Below, one piece after another: positions 45,210 to 57,628 of a DNA stretch of 64,000 nucleotides. The DNA is taken from the NCBI GenBank assembly GCA_039720395.1, contig CM077823.1:37740536-37804535 (forward strand), in the 5' to 3' direction. The first letter of the stretch is position 1; every line of letters begins with the position of its first letter. The notes beneath the pieces are model-generated. The model was not told the origin of the DNA and searched no databases. It saw only the letters and a program-made list of their open reading frames with translations. The DNA comes from Liquidambar formosana (taxonomy: Eukaryota > Streptophyta > Magnoliopsida > Saxifragales > Altingiaceae). Made by a program: the position numbers and the translations under genes.

Positions 45210-47177
45210 GAAAGCGGATTGGGTTGGTTTATTGGCGGTTTGACAAAGTTCAACCCACGAACCAAACCGAACTGCCAAATTTATTACTCAACCCATCCAA
45301 ACCAATCCGCCTATTTTCTCAAACTACTTGAGTCGGTGCGGAATGGAGCGGATTGGTTTGGTTTAGCAGATTGAATGGTTTTTTACACATCCCTACCTGT
45401 GACATGGTTACGTGGTATTACGAGTCAATGAGAATGAAGATTTTCCCATAAAGACAATCATCTTTATTCTATTAATTATTAATTATAAAATGTTTGCCAT
45501 ATTCTCTTCTAGCCCAATACCCAAAAATGTAAAGTACGAAAAAGTGTAAAAAGTTTGTTTATTTCATTTTTGGAGCACACATTAATAATTTTTTCTTTTA
45601 TTTTTGTTATTGTTTTTTGGGAGGGGAGGGTACCTTAGAGTCGTTTGTTTTTACTTTTTAGTCTCTCTTTTTTTCTTTTTTTCTTTTGCTAAATATTTTT
45701 AGTCAACTTTTATAGTGTTGCAGGCTTGCATCAAATTTCCACTGAGTTGTTTGTTTTTGGTCTTTTTTTTTTTTGGATAAATGTTTTTAGTCAACTTTTA
45801 TAGTTTTGCAGGCTTGCATCAAATTTCCCTTGTGGTTTTAGTTTCCTTCTTTTTGTTTTATTTTCCCCCTGCTTTTTTTTTTTTTTTTTGGTTTTTCCCC
45901 TCTTTGTTCAACTTTTAGTTTTATATAATTCAAATGCCTCTGAAACGGATCAATATTTTGACAATAATTGCAAGTGGATTGTGCATCACGTTAAACTAGT
46001 TTAAACCCAGAGTTTGACGGAGTCAATATAATTTTTTTTTTTTCCTTTGTTTTGAACATTTTAGTTCAATATAACCCAAAATTCCTAATACCTCTTAAAC
46101 TAGTCGACATTTTGATGATAATTGCAAGTGAACTTTTTATCTTGTGGAACTGCTTTGAGTCTATCTCAGCAGGAATAAGCCATAGATACCCACTATTGGC
46201 CTTAAATAAAAAAGACAATAATTTTTTGCTTTGAAATGGAAGATATAAATTAAGCACGAGCAACAAATGATAGCTTAGGATTTTGGTTAATTAATGGTTT
46301 GGCTAAAGTAGTTGTCCCACCTCTTGGGATAACTCTTGGTTGGATGGGGTAGAAAGAAAGATCTCCTCTACCACAACTTGGATTCGTCAATCTCTTAGTT
46401 AAGAAATTTTGGTTCCCCTCGTAGCTTTTCTTTTGGCTCACATTGCATTCGCATTACGTGTGTCGACCCCTTTTTTGGAGGACTCTTTAGATTGACCCTA
46501 ATTGAACGAAAAAAAAAAATAATAATAATAGAGCATAACTCTGAATCAGGATGCAAAATCTCAATTACCATTTACCATGTCCTCTCCTTGCTAAGTCACT
46601 AAGTGCTATTATGTTGCTGTTGCTCTAAATTTTTTCGCCTAGCCGGATGAGGGATAATCATTTTCCGACTACCATTCAAACAACTCGAGTTGCACAAAAA
46701 GGCGCTCTTATAAGGCCTATTTGATTCCTGTGGGTGATTGGTCCTTGTGGGCTTGTGGCCTAGTGGTATCCAAGTTAAGATTGGGGTGTAGTTAAAGTCT
46801 AGGGGTTGAATTCCTTTCCTTCTAAGATTGGGGTTAACTAGGGGTTGAATTCCTTTCCTTCTAAGATTGGGGTGTAGTTAGTCTAGAGGTTGAATTCCTT
46901 CTAGGAAGTTACTTGTCATATGGTTGTTTGGTTTACGAGGAATTTGTAAGAAAATAGAGCCTTGAATTTCTAGCAATTTAAAAAAAAACCTGTTTTTGAG
47001 GGAAATAAAGATATCGACTTCACCTCAGTGGTTACGGTTTACAGGGAATTTGTAAGAAAATAGAGCCTTGACTTTCTAGCAATTAAAAAAAAAAAGAAAA
47101 GAGTTTTTGAGGGAAATAATCATTTAATCTTTTAGGTATTGACTTCACCTCAACGGTTACGCTACGATGCCCTTATA
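43784..47177. repeat. Segmental repeat, copy 1 (left of CPSF73-I)
   Basis: Aligns colinearly and in the same orientation with 57629-59800. Shared landmarks include TGTAATCCCC, AACGAAAAATTNTTAATTA, TCATGGCAANAGGAATGAGG, AAAAATGTAAAGTACGAAAA, GATCTCCTCTACCACAACTT and GCTACGATGCCCT. This copy is longer because of a hAT MITE (44803-45395) and internal duplications (a GCAGGCTTGCATCAAATTTC block twice, and a GGGGTTGAATTCCTTTCCTT block twice near 46802-46862). No coding sequence was recognised. It may be a decayed retroelement. Confidence 0.88.
44803..45395. mobile_element. hAT-type MITE
   Basis: 593 bp with inverted ends TAGGGGTGTG and CACATCCCTA, flanked by the perfect 8-bp duplication CCTGTGAC (44795-44802 and 45396-45403). 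The site is uninterrupted in the sister repeat copy near 58340-58370. The interior contains GGTTTGGTT/AACCAAACC motifs and a (TA)n tract (about 45177-45206). Confidence 0.88.
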
Positions 47178-47970
47178 GAGGGGTGGGATCACTGATATAA
47201 GTTCAGTAATGAAATTGCACTTGTAACTTGTAAGAGCCTTCTTCTAATGAGTAATTTACCCATAGAGAAATGATCATTGATGGAGAACTCTCAATTGAAG
47301 TGTCTGCTCTGGCTCTGGATCATAGTTTCTTCAATTAGTGTAAGGTCGTGTAACATGGTTGAATTGTGCAAGGCCAGGATGAAAGACAACTATCAATGTG
47401 AATAATATTATGAGATAAGAAGGTGTATGTGATCATTGAAAAAGTATCCAATGCAATCCTTTCAAATAAAAATCATGGGCTTAAATATTTCATTATCTGA
47501 AACATTCAAATAGAACAAAATCAAGAAACCACCGGAGTTCCCGACTTTAACCTGGAAACACCTCAGAATGGCAAAAAATGACTCCACCACACATTATGTT
47601 CTAAAAAAGTATAACAGAACATTCTTCAAAACTATGCACCTGAACACTTGACAAGATTCAAACATTCTTATGATATACAAAACACAATTCTTCATGATGC
47701 TCAAGCAAAATGTAGAAAACTAAGAAGAGAACACACTTGGCACTTCAGTGAATATATGGAAGAACAGTGGCCTATGTATATGCATTTGGTCTGGTTTGAT
47801 GCTAACATATACAGATTGGGAATTACTGAATTAGCATTTGGTAATTAGTATTGCTCTCTGCATAGCGTACAAACTAACTCTGGCAGTTAAAACGTCTATG
47901 GATAGCATAAAAAACTAACCTTCAAAATTCAAAACTGATTAGAAGGGAAGTAGCAAAGAAAAGTGAGGGA
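47178..47970. other. Interval downstream of CPSF73-I
   Basis: Probably includes the CPSF73-I 3' untranslated region next to 47976. The open frame at 47648-47848 on the plus strand is not recognisable as a gene. Confidence 0.45.
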
Positions 47971-47975
47971 AGGAG

Positions 47976-50900
47976 CTATGATGCAGAGAGAGGGATTGGT
48001 TTCACAGCACTTTGGATTCGCTGGAATGCCGTTCTCACTCTTTCCTTGAGACCTTCATTTTCACTGTCGACATCACCACTCTGCTTGTCAAGATGTGCCA
48101 CATTGCCATCAACACTTATTACCAACTTCCCATTTTCTCCAAACTTCACGTCCCCAAAGAGTGAAACAAGGAGTGCATGGATAACCTTTTCTGCTTTCTT
48201 CCCATTTTCTTCTTCAGGTTTTCATGGCCTCTGATTCAACCACTACCTTGGGGATTTCCTGGCTGATATTTAAAACCAAAGCCACGATGGAGTCCGAGAC
48301 CATGTCACTTACCGGATCTGATGTCCAGTGCAATGAAATGTGCTTCTCCGTCTCTTGCTTGACCGTCACCCGGTCGTGTACTCGAATTGTTGGAACCTCA
48401 GACTCTTCATCTGTCGAAGACTCTACACTCTCATATATCTGTTTAAGCCTGTGCTTTATCACACCAAAGGCACCACAGTAAGGGATTGTAATCCGCTGAG
48501 TGACATTTGCAGTGGATAGCTGTGAGAAGACATGGAGATCATCAGGTGCCATAATCTGATAAGTGAAGCCTTTCTTTACCAGTAAGCCGCTGACAGTTTC
48601 ACCAACTTCTGGGGTCTTTTCAGCCAGCCTTCCTATAGCTTTTGCCATTTTCTCGGAATTGAAATACATTTCAACAGACTGGCAGTTCTTCGGTGAAATG
48701 ATTTTGGTGTTGCCATCAGCAAACTGAGTGATAAGTTTTTGTTTGAGCCTCCCCATCTCATTAGCTTCTCCATGAACAAGAATTATGTTAGGAGGCATAA
48801 GCTCTTTCAAGAATGTACTTGTCTGGGCAAAATCCGCATGTGCTGAGAATGAAATGTAATGGACCTGCATATTGAGAGGAGCAGTGAGACCATTCATGAG
48901 AGTGACTTCCTTAGGTTCATTAATGATGGTTTTTGCCAATGTTCCTTCCACAACATACCCAGGTATAACACAAGCATTTTTCTTGTCAGAGCACCACATA
49001 TCAAATAGCTGTCGTGACAATCCGCTCTGAAGCCCACTAGGGCTTGCCATCACCACCGATGGGCCTACATCATCAAAATTTTCAATGCTTTTTAACGGAG
49101 ATATGTGCTTGAAGTCAAAGGGGTTAGAGTTAGCAAACTGGCTGCGGATCCTCTCATTCATGGCATTGATGTAGGTTTGATAGACAGCCATGCACCTTTT
49201 TGCAAGGGGGGAAGCATAGTATATGGGGATGTTATGGAGCTCAGGATGGTTTGACCAATACTCATCAAGAATAAGGAGGAGTTCTTGGGCACGGCCAAGG
49301 GCAAATGCTGGGATTAAGACACGGCCCCCTTGTGAAATGGTTGTGTGGATGACATCAGTGAAGCGCTTCTCTCGTATGTGCCGAGGCTGATGGAGTTGGA
49401 CACCATAAGTGGATTCAATTATACAAATGTCAGGGGAGAATTGCGGGGTCTCAGCAGCACGAAGATGCCGGTCTTCTTCACGTGAATAATCTCCAGTGTA
49501 GAGGACTCTGACACTAGCAATGTCAATCATGAACATGGCAGCACCAAGAACATGGCCAGCAGTGTAACACCAGAAGCGGATGCCATTTACTTCAAGAGTC
49601 TGATGAAAGTCAATAACCTGAAGAAGGGGGATTTGACATGTGCAGATACATGATGATCAAACGAGGCCAGTAAATTAGAAAATAGTAAACATATATTTAT
49701 AGTAGCAAACTACCTAATATTTCCAACCGTCTGGAATCATGTCCTCAAAATTATAGTTGCAATGGATGAATATGAAAAAAAATAACTACATAGAGTACCA
49801 GTCTTTTAGACAATATATGAGATGAAGATACTAGCCCTAAAAGCAATGCCATTGCAACCAAGTATAGAAGGATAGACATAATGATGTTATGCACCTGCAT
49901 AGATGATCATTGGTGCAGCATATTATTTAAATCTTGCTAGATTAATTTCTACTTATGTCACCTTAATTCCCCTATTTATCTTAACATCCATACTTCCAAG
50001 AAAAATATGTCAACATCTAGGCCTAATAATCTTGCAGTCTTGCACACACTACCAATTAGGCTAATCAGCTGAAAAGCCTTCAACTCCACCGCCTCATGCT
50101 TTTTTCTTCAGCATTGAAGAGCTAAAAGTAGCATTGTAGCATTCATACTTTAATCAAATAATCCTTTCTTAAAAAACTCCTCAAGCATTTTCATTAAATC
50201 ACCTTCAATGATACACCAACAGTTTTGAAAAAAAGCCAAAGTCATCCATCTAGGCCTGGAGCTTTATAACCATCTAAACATTTACCACCTATATAATTGT
50301 TTATGCTAAACTGTACTGATAGAACTTGATTCATGCTGTCAACCCCAACTTGTTAGGACATGTACAGTGAACTGAACTTGACTCTCTTACCAGACTAGAT
50401 ATAAACCTTCCTTCAGATGAAGAAAGAGGCCTTCTATTAGAATATAATAAAGGCCCTCAAAACTCAATTTGAAGCTTATCAAAATAAAGGAATAACTCAA
50501 TTTGAATAAATGAATTGGGGGAGAGAGGTAGCAAAAACCATAAGCATAAAAGGAATAGGAAAAGACCATATGGAACTATTTTGAATTTAAAGCCAAGTAA
50601 CAGACCACGAGCAACTGTTAATGGCCATAATTTATTTATTCATTTTTTTATGAAGAACTGTTCGTGGACATTATGGGAGGTGATCTGAATTTCCAAATTC
50701 AACATAGATTTAGTTTTAAAACTAGCACAAATTTAGACCATAAATCAAAATATTTATACAGCAGTAGGAATGGTTGTAGTGGAATGTTTAATGGTCATCC
50801 AGGATCCTATATTATTGACTTCATTAAACTAAATATTCAGATTAAATCCTTTCAGTGGCAAACAGAAAAATCTGATCTAGGAAAATTGCACATTCACACG

Positions 50901-53900
50901 CCAAGGACTAAGAAACAAATAGATGAGAAAATCGCAAGCACCACAATCAAATCTATGGAATACAACAAACTAAGATGGACACTTCTTTTAATTGAAGAGA
51001 TCAATGCAACACAAATGGGAAGATGTTGTATGACCTAGATGGAATGATGAGAACATACAGCATTAATGAATTAGGAAACAAACCTCAATTTTATCCATGG
51101 AACGAAGAATATCTTGTTCATCGTACAACATATCTTCAACTGAAACTTTGCTCACTTTTACATAATCCGACAACAGCAATTTATAGATAGCTTTCGTTGC
51201 ATGAGTCATGAAAACTCGGCCTTTGAATGTGGTCTGGCAAACAGATAAAAACATTAGAGTTTATCTGTAAAGAAATTTTACAAAAAATCGGAATATTAAA
51301 AAGCAACAAACCTTCTCCAAAAAATATGGAAGGGACGCAGCATGATCCAAGTGAAAGCTGCAAACAGAAAAGCATCACCTTGTGACCAAAAAAAAAAAAA
51401 AAAAGGTCCTATGACAGTTTCAAATAAGAAAGTCATGCTGATTGGAAATTAAATACGAATTCCACATCAATAAGATCTCCCCATGACCACTTCAAAACAT
51501 CTAAAGACTTGGGGGTGGGGGAATTGATAGAAGCTGTCAGACCTACCAAGAACCCTCTAGCCTTTAACTATCACAAACAGAACTGGAGTAAGATGTCCTC
51601 CTGCCTAAGATTTCTTTGTGCAAATTACGAATCTCACTTTCCCCAATAACCAAGATAAAGACACTGAAAATATACAGACCCCACCCTCCCACTCCACCTA
51701 ACCCAATCCTGGTCATCACAAGTAACGACACATAGAGGAATTTCAAATTCAGATCTATGCTAAACCAATATTTCAAGTCATCTATAGAGTTTATCTGACA
51801 TGAAATAAGTAGCACTAATAGAGGCTTTGTCTCTATAGTTGCTTCAGTGTTTTTGGTATAATTTTGGTATACTCATGTGCATGGGTCTCGGCCCTTTTTG
51901 TGAATAAAATCTATCACATTCATCAAAAAATAAATAAATAACTGGCATTGAAATATTAAGAAATTATGCAACTTGTAAGAAACTACACAACTTGACTATA
52001 ACCATAGTTGGCCAATTTTTCCCCACAATTTTTTTTTGTTGCCTTCTGTTATAAGTATTCATTAAAAAGTAAACAGAAAGCCTTAGGATAGTATACAGGC
52101 TGTATATAAGAAAAGGTAACAATTGCCAACACAGTTAATGAAAATAACTTGAACTTGGTACGTATACTCTAGTGGACATAACAGTAACCTGATTTAGACA
52201 CTGAATCTCAAGGAAAACAAGTGCCAACGTCCCAGACAATGCAACCAACTGGCTGAAGAGCTAAGATTGAAGTAAAATATTGTTGACAACTGGTTAAACA
52301 ATCAGCAGGTGAAGAAGAAAACCAGAAGTTAATATGGAGCTACAATATCAAGACCCCAAGCAAGAGACGTGTGATTGCAAGAACTTCTGGTCAAAGCACT
52401 GCCTCACATCACTGTCAAAGAAGCCATCAGAATGCCAGCTGGAGGAATGCCTATTCCTGCACGTCATGCATCACAGAGAAGCTGGAAGGGAGCCTTTCCT
52501 TATTGGAATTTCATCCAAATAAGCATAATATCATACTTTGCTGGATTTCTTATTTTACAGTATAGCAGAGCAATATAAACTGTATTGGACAGGGAGACAT
52601 GGAAGATAAGCAATGCCGATTGAAAGGACCTTCCCTAATGTCCTGAATTTGTTTTCTTCTCATCAACTTTGGTTGTCAATAACAGACCTCCATTCGATCA
52701 TTGGTAATATACGCGAATACAAATCTAGCTACTTTATGAAATAAACATACTTGACAAACAATTTTATTGTTTGGGAGTTTGATTTGTTAAATGAAGTTAA
52801 TTGAAGACTAACCATTTCACCCTTTTCTGTACTTTCTAGAACATGGTTGTATCCTACTGAGTAAAGCTCATTCAAAAAAAATGATTTCCACCTCCTATTC
52901 ATGTAGATACACACGCACACCCACACACACACAAACGAAAAAGCAAGTTGTAGCAAGATTCAGAGATACAACTTGATACAAGATTATATCATTGCTCAAC
53001 TGAATCAAGGCAGTAATCCACTAAAAAATAGGATGCCACAATTGTTTAACCCTAAATCTAGAGTAACAGAAGCCATTCTTAGTACCCCTATAGCTTCTTC
53101 CATCACCTTAGTGCATTAGAGGTTGGATAAGACATTCCTGTGGTGAATAGACATTCCTCCAGCTGGCCTTTCAACAGCTTCTCCAATGCCATATGACTCG
53201 CCTCTGATCCTTTTTCTTCTTCATATGTCGATTCTTTAACCAATTGCCAACAGTCCTTGGCTTCAATCCTAGCTCCTCAGACAGTTGGCCAGGTTGACTG
53301 CATATTGGTTACATGTTACCCTATGTTCACTAAGATCAGCAATAGAAAGTTCAACCTCAACAATCTGTCACTCTTTCCCTAAATTCATTTACCCTATTGG
53401 TGTCCTTCCTCTGATACAATTGGAAATTTTAGAAAGGTTCAAATGAGTAAAAAGTTGTGACTTTCAGGTAAACAAAAGATCTCACAACTTTGATGAGAAA
53501 ACAGTAATGCAGGTCTTCTAACACAACTCCAGAGCCACCAAATAATAAATTATAACCTCTTCATTAATGAATAACTAAAATTTGCAAAAGGTAATCATCC
53601 AATGCACATAGTCCAATACTGATGTAGTAATTTGTATTTCAGCAAAAAATGATGCAATAATAACAAGCAACACAATCCAGCAATAGAAGCAAAGGTAATT
53701 ACATCAGTAAGATGTACAATTAAATTGAAAAAAATAAAGAAGAGAAACAACATACTGTGTAACAAGAAGGACATCAATGGTTGAAGGATCGATCTCATCA
53801 AAGTATGGCAAAGCAGCCATGCCCGAGTAGGCAGGATGAATTCCACAGTCAAACTATCATCCAAGGGGAAGATAAAATAATTAGGGGAAAAAAGGATACA

Positions 53901-54112
53901 TGTTAAGAAGAAACTCCAAGACCTATAAATTAAAATTAAACCACAACGCATTTATGGCATACCAATACAGTTTTCCCTTTGTAAGACATGTAAACACAGG
54001 ACCGACCCACTTCATTGCCAGCCCCTAAAGGGGTAATAATAAGCTGGTCACCTTCTCTTGTAATGGATGAATCCCGTCTCTTCAGAGATGGGGATTGTCC
54101 TGTTGAAGCCAT
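47976..54112 (-). CDS. CPSF73-I: CPSF73-I, mRNA 3'-end-processing endonuclease, with frame break near the C-terminus
   Basis: Nuclear zinc-dependent nuclease that cuts pre-mRNA before polyadenylation, in the CPSF complex. Minus-strand exons: 54112-53963, 53853-53756, 51357-51312, 51233-51084, then 49617 onward. The ATG at 54112 ([14 protein letters not shown]) is preferred; upstream there is only a TTG. Metallo-beta-lactamase motif THFHLDH has His83, His85, Asp87, His88; AGHVLG has His169 and LYTGDYS has Asp190. The beta-CASP domain follows, with SFSAHADF and HGEANEM. The frame stops at 48214 (615 aa), but the +1 frame continues without stops to TAG at 47976 and encodes the conserved C-terminal tail ending KPIPLSAS. 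Skipping one base gives 694 aa, close to about 693 in Arabidopsis. See the site entry at 48214. Confidence 0.93.
48214..48222 (-). other. Frame break in CPSF73-I (+1)
   Basis: In transcript sense, AAAACC is followed directly by TGA. Reading resumes one base later as GAAGAAGAAAATGGG, which matches the acidic EEENG segment of the family. An extra A in the AAAA run (T run 48219-48222) explains it simply. Seventy-seven conserved residues lie beyond. Confidence 0.85.
53200..53302 (-). pseudogene. Possible homeodomain-like fragment in CPSF73-I intron 2
   Basis: The minus strand reads [17 protein letters not shown] followed by [13 protein letters not shown]. This resembles helices 2-3 of plant homeodomains (WFxNRRxK core), with W and N-R kept but flanking frames broken by stops. 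A nearby block (CCAGCTGGAGGAATG.CTATTC) recurs in inverted orientation at about 52435. A decayed gene fragment is possible; chance similarity is not excluded. Confidence 0.3.
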
Positions 54113-54185
54113 TCTTTTAAACAAAAACGTGAACTCCCTTCAATAAATCCACAGATTCAATATACGCCAAACAGTTTGCAGCTGC
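54113..54185 (-). promoter_or_regulatory. CPSF73-I leader with probable 5' UTR intron acceptor
   Basis: About 70 bp upstream of the ATG the minus strand reads TTTTTTGGCAG then CTGCAAACTG, a good splice acceptor with no coding upstream. A leader intron is likely, with its first exon in the GC-rich block at about 55200-55400. Confidence 0.45.
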
Positions 54186-54231
54186 CAAAAAACAAAACCA
54201 AAGATAAGGAAATTCAGAATTAAAGAGCTGA

Positions 54232-54494
54232 GGTTGTTTGGTCTTGCTACACGGAAAACAGTTTTCTGATCGCAGAGTCACAAAATAACAGAAAACATGT
54301 TTGGCAATGTGTTCTCGACAACTGTTTTCTGAAATTTTCTCTTGAAAACAGCTTAGTTTCAGAGAATAGTATCCTTGATTTCTGTTTTCCGTTTAGGAAA
54401 CATAAAACCACTGAAAACAACATGTTAAAATTTCTTACTTTTCTTTGAAAACACGTTTTTCAGAACATTTTTCAAAGTACAGACACAAACAGGC
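54232..54494. mobile_element. Possible PIF-like MITE upstream of CPSF73-I
   Basis: Left GGTTGTTTGGTCTTGCTAC and right GTACAGACACAAACAGGCC are imperfect inverted ends. The interior is dominated by GAAAAC/GTTTTC repeats, like the intron-1 glucanase MITE. No clear target duplication. Confidence 0.45.
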
Positions 54495-55204
54495 CAAATC
54501 TTAAGTTAGATTTGTTCATTGTTTGTAACATGACAAAACATTAAAAATAATAGTAATAACAATGTTTAAAAAATTCATTCAACTATGCTTAATACGCTTA
54601 GCTGAGTTGAGTTTTTCAATTTTCTGAACAGAACAACATAAACCAACATAATTAAAAAAAATTCTTCTTCTTTTCCTCAGTTTTCTCAGCAACCAAATAG
54701 AGGGCAAACTTTTAAATAAATAATAAAAAAAAAGGAGTAAAATTCACCGTTTGTTTTCCGAGAAAACATAAAAAATGAAATGAAACAAGAGCTGCTGATA
54801 TAAAATATCAACATTTCTCTTATTTTTCACTTTCATGTTATTTCCCTACAGTTTCTTGGAAATCAAACGAATAAAAAGTGCAGTGATAATTTCAATAATT
54901 AGGTAGAGGGAAGCCACTCTTTTAATATGCTCATAATTCTATTTCGAAATAGTCCCTTACAGTTTATATACCATCCAACGATTGTTGCAGCAAAGTAGTA
55001 AATTTAGCAATTTTAAATTTTGCCAACTTCGTCTTCGGTTTTGTTTTTGTTTTGTTTTTTGTTTTTTTTTTTTTTTGTTTGCATAAATACTACTACACAT
55101 CAAGTTCTATATAATAACCATTTTAGATGACTGAAGATGAAAAATAAGATAAAGTGGAATGAGAAGCGCATGCAGATTAACCATCATCACCGGAGAGAGA
55201 GTGA

Positions 55205-55400
55205 GCGACTACAGAGAGATACGGTGAAATACAGAGAGGACGAACCTTGGGCAAGGTACGGCAACGACGGAGGTAGCTTCTGGTGTCGTCGGCGGCAGCT
55301 TCTGCGTCGTCGACGGCAGCTGGTGGCGTCGTCGACGGCAGCTGGTGGCGTCGTCGGCGCGAGGAAAATGCGCCAGATGGAGAATCAGATCTGATTTGTA
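55205..55400 (-). promoter_or_regulatory. GC-rich block, probable first (non-coding) exon/promoter of CPSF73-I
   Basis: This is a sharp GC island in AT-rich surroundings, CpG-rich on the minus strand and followed by CT-rich sequence. A possible donor CCCAAG/GTTCGT lies near 55245. It sits about 1 kb upstream of the ATG and fits a leader exon before the acceptor near 54182. The direction is inferred from position only. Confidence 0.4.
55285..55349. repeat. 22-bp tandem repeat in the GC-rich block
   Basis: Two identical 22-bp units (55306-55327 and 55328-55349, starting GTCGTCGACGGCAGCTGG) follow a 21-bp variant (55285-55305). Each unit holds a CAGCTG palindrome and GTCGAC. Confidence 0.9.
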
Positions 55401-55483
55401 TAAATGTTTGGCTTTGGAGGGTTTCCTCGAACTGTTTACTAGTTGAAACTGCACGTGCGAGGCACGTGCCAGGTTACTCTTTT

Positions 55484-55487
<4 letters not shown>

Positions 55488-55523
<36 letters not shown>
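55488..55523. repeat. Poly-T run of about 36 bp
   Basis: An uninterrupted T run just upstream of the truncated LINE. The open frames with poly-Phe across it are artefacts. Confidence 0.9.
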
Positions 55524-55524
<1 letters not shown>

Positions 55525-55562
55525 TTGGATTGGATTACTCTTTTGGCGAATTGGAATTTGAG

Positions 55563-55975
55563 AATCCTTTTTTTGGATTGAATCCTTTTGTGTCACCGTC
55601 AAAAAACTCGCATGGGCTTCCACCATCTACAATGTTTGGCGTGAAAGAAATGCTCGAATTTATGAGAATTGCTATGATACTTCCTCTCATGTGATTAGAA
55701 AAATTGTTGATGATGTTTGATTTATGGCTGCTAACTTTAAAGGAATCAAAGGATAGTGATAGGCATAGACATTTTTGTATTAACTGGAGCATTACTTATG
55801 ACATATTCAAAATGTAATTTTGTTTTCTTTTACACACTCCTTTAAGCTTTTCTAATTGCTTAGCTTAAAAGAGTGTGTTTGAGATTGGTTGGCCAGTTGG
55901 CTCTTGGCCCCTGGGCTTGTACGTATTTTTTTTCTCTTTTTATAATACATCTTACTTACCCAAAAAAAAAAAAAA
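55563..55975 (+). mobile_element. 5'-truncated L1-type LINE
   Basis: 413 bp ending in A13, flanked by the perfect 15-bp duplication GAATTGGAATTTGAG (55548-55562 and 55976-55990). The retained reading frame, IYNVWRERNARIYENC continuing to a TGA at about 55718, is the C-terminal zinc-binding (zf-RVT) region of plant LINE reverse transcriptase proteins. About 240 bp of 3' untranslated region and the poly(A) tail follow. The rest of the element was never copied in. Confidence 0.88.
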
Positions 55976-55990
55976 GAATTGGAATTTGAG

Positions 55991-57628
55991 TGGAGATAAC
56001 CCAAACCTTGAAAGGCTTATGTGGTAATGAAAATCAAAAAACATAATATAGAAGGAGTAGGTTATTGTCACGGTATAAATACTTTACGCCTCTCACTTAA
56101 TTTATATTTTTAAAGGTTTTATGAGAATATAAAAGGTTTTTACGGAAACTAATCACGTAGCGTAATCAAAAACATCATTCCGGACAATGTTGTAAAATAA
56201 ATTTTTTTCAAAAACTATCATTCAAGTGGACTTTTTGGCCATTTTCATGGAAAATGTAATAGTGATTATAAATTTCAAAAAGTTCACTTAAATGAAAAAT
56301 TTTGAAAAAACTTTCTTTTATAAAATTGTTCAGAATGATGTTTTCTAGTGGACAATGCGGTTAGTTTTCGTAAAAACTTTTTATATTTATCATAAAACTT
56401 TAAAAAATATAAATTAATAGAAAACTTGAGTACTTTATGTGATAGCAATAGTATCTCCCAACATAGAATCATCTTACATTTTGTTAATGAAAATCCACCC
56501 TTATCTAGATGGTAGGGCCAACACGAGAAAGGTTGGGCTGCCTTGGGCCGATGAATCGACGATGTCTATCTAGACCAGAATAACCATTAGCCAAAAGAAG
56601 GATGGGTTAAGAATCAATGGGTCACATTAAAATAGTTGTAAAACTCTAGTCATTTCCTAAAACATTTTACACTATTCTCAAAAAACTGATTAGATTTTTG
56701 CTTTGTTCTTTTCTTCTTCTTCTTCTTCTTTTTTTTTTTAAAGGGCATTTGCCCAGAAAAATCCTATAGTTTCTTAGAAACCTCAAACTCTACTTAAATT
56801 TTCGGTAATGTCCAACTAGCTTTTGAGATTATTTTTTGGACAACTATACCCTTGAGTAACCAGTTGGTCTGGCCCTAAGATGTTTTAAGAAGCACTTTGA
56901 AAGAGAATTGAAGGGTGACTATTGGATTAGAAAACTTGTGTTGGGCTTCAATGGAGGCAAATGAGATAGAAGAAGAAAGGGCTCATGGAGAAGAAGAACA
57001 AAGACAAGCAGAAGAGGATCAAGGTGATGATCAACATGAGAAGAGCAAATGCGTGAAATCTAATCAACAAACCCATATTAGATTCATTGTGAAAATAAAA
57101 TTTTAAAACTAATAAAATTACTAAAGAAGAATTCATATATTAAAATATATTATATTATATACCTTACGAGATCCATTGTTATTGTTTGCGCTGATCCTAC
57201 CTCCATATCAAATGAGTCAAATTTAACAAACGCTTCTTTACATTGAGACCCTTCCCATGTTGTGATGTGAGGATGCCACTTCCAATGGCCATGGAAGTGC
57301 CACGCTTCTTTGAGGGAGTACAAAGCAAATGTTCCACTTACAATAATGACTTCAACATTAGCCGAAATAATTTTGTGGTACCATTTTTTTTCATATTTGC
57401 TATGGGTAAGATGGGGAGAAGGAAAAATGACATGACTGCACATTGGCATAATTAAATAGAGATGATGAAGTAAGCATCGTCGCACGTAAGACTGATAGAT
57501 GAGAACTTACTCTATTATAACCTCCTATTTTAAAATTTTCCATTCAAAATTTCCAATTGATATATATATATATATATATATTTTTTTAAAGTGCATGATT
57601 TTAACCCTATGTAGTGCTTCTCCATGGG
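55991..57628. other. Gene-free interval
   Basis: AT-rich DNA with a (TA)n run at about 57559-57580. Open frames at 56915-57106 and 57150-57485 show no family resemblance. Confidence 0.45.

Noticed and set aside
52334..52580. Three overlapping plus-strand open frames in CPSF73-I intron 2
   Set aside because: Three frames open at once suggests chance; no family similarity that I could name. Only the shared block with 53150-53180 is kept as a note.
54113..54124. Upstream start of CPSF73-I giving MFKRMAST
   Set aside because: The codon at 54124 is TTG; the first ATG in frame is at 54112 and matches the family start.
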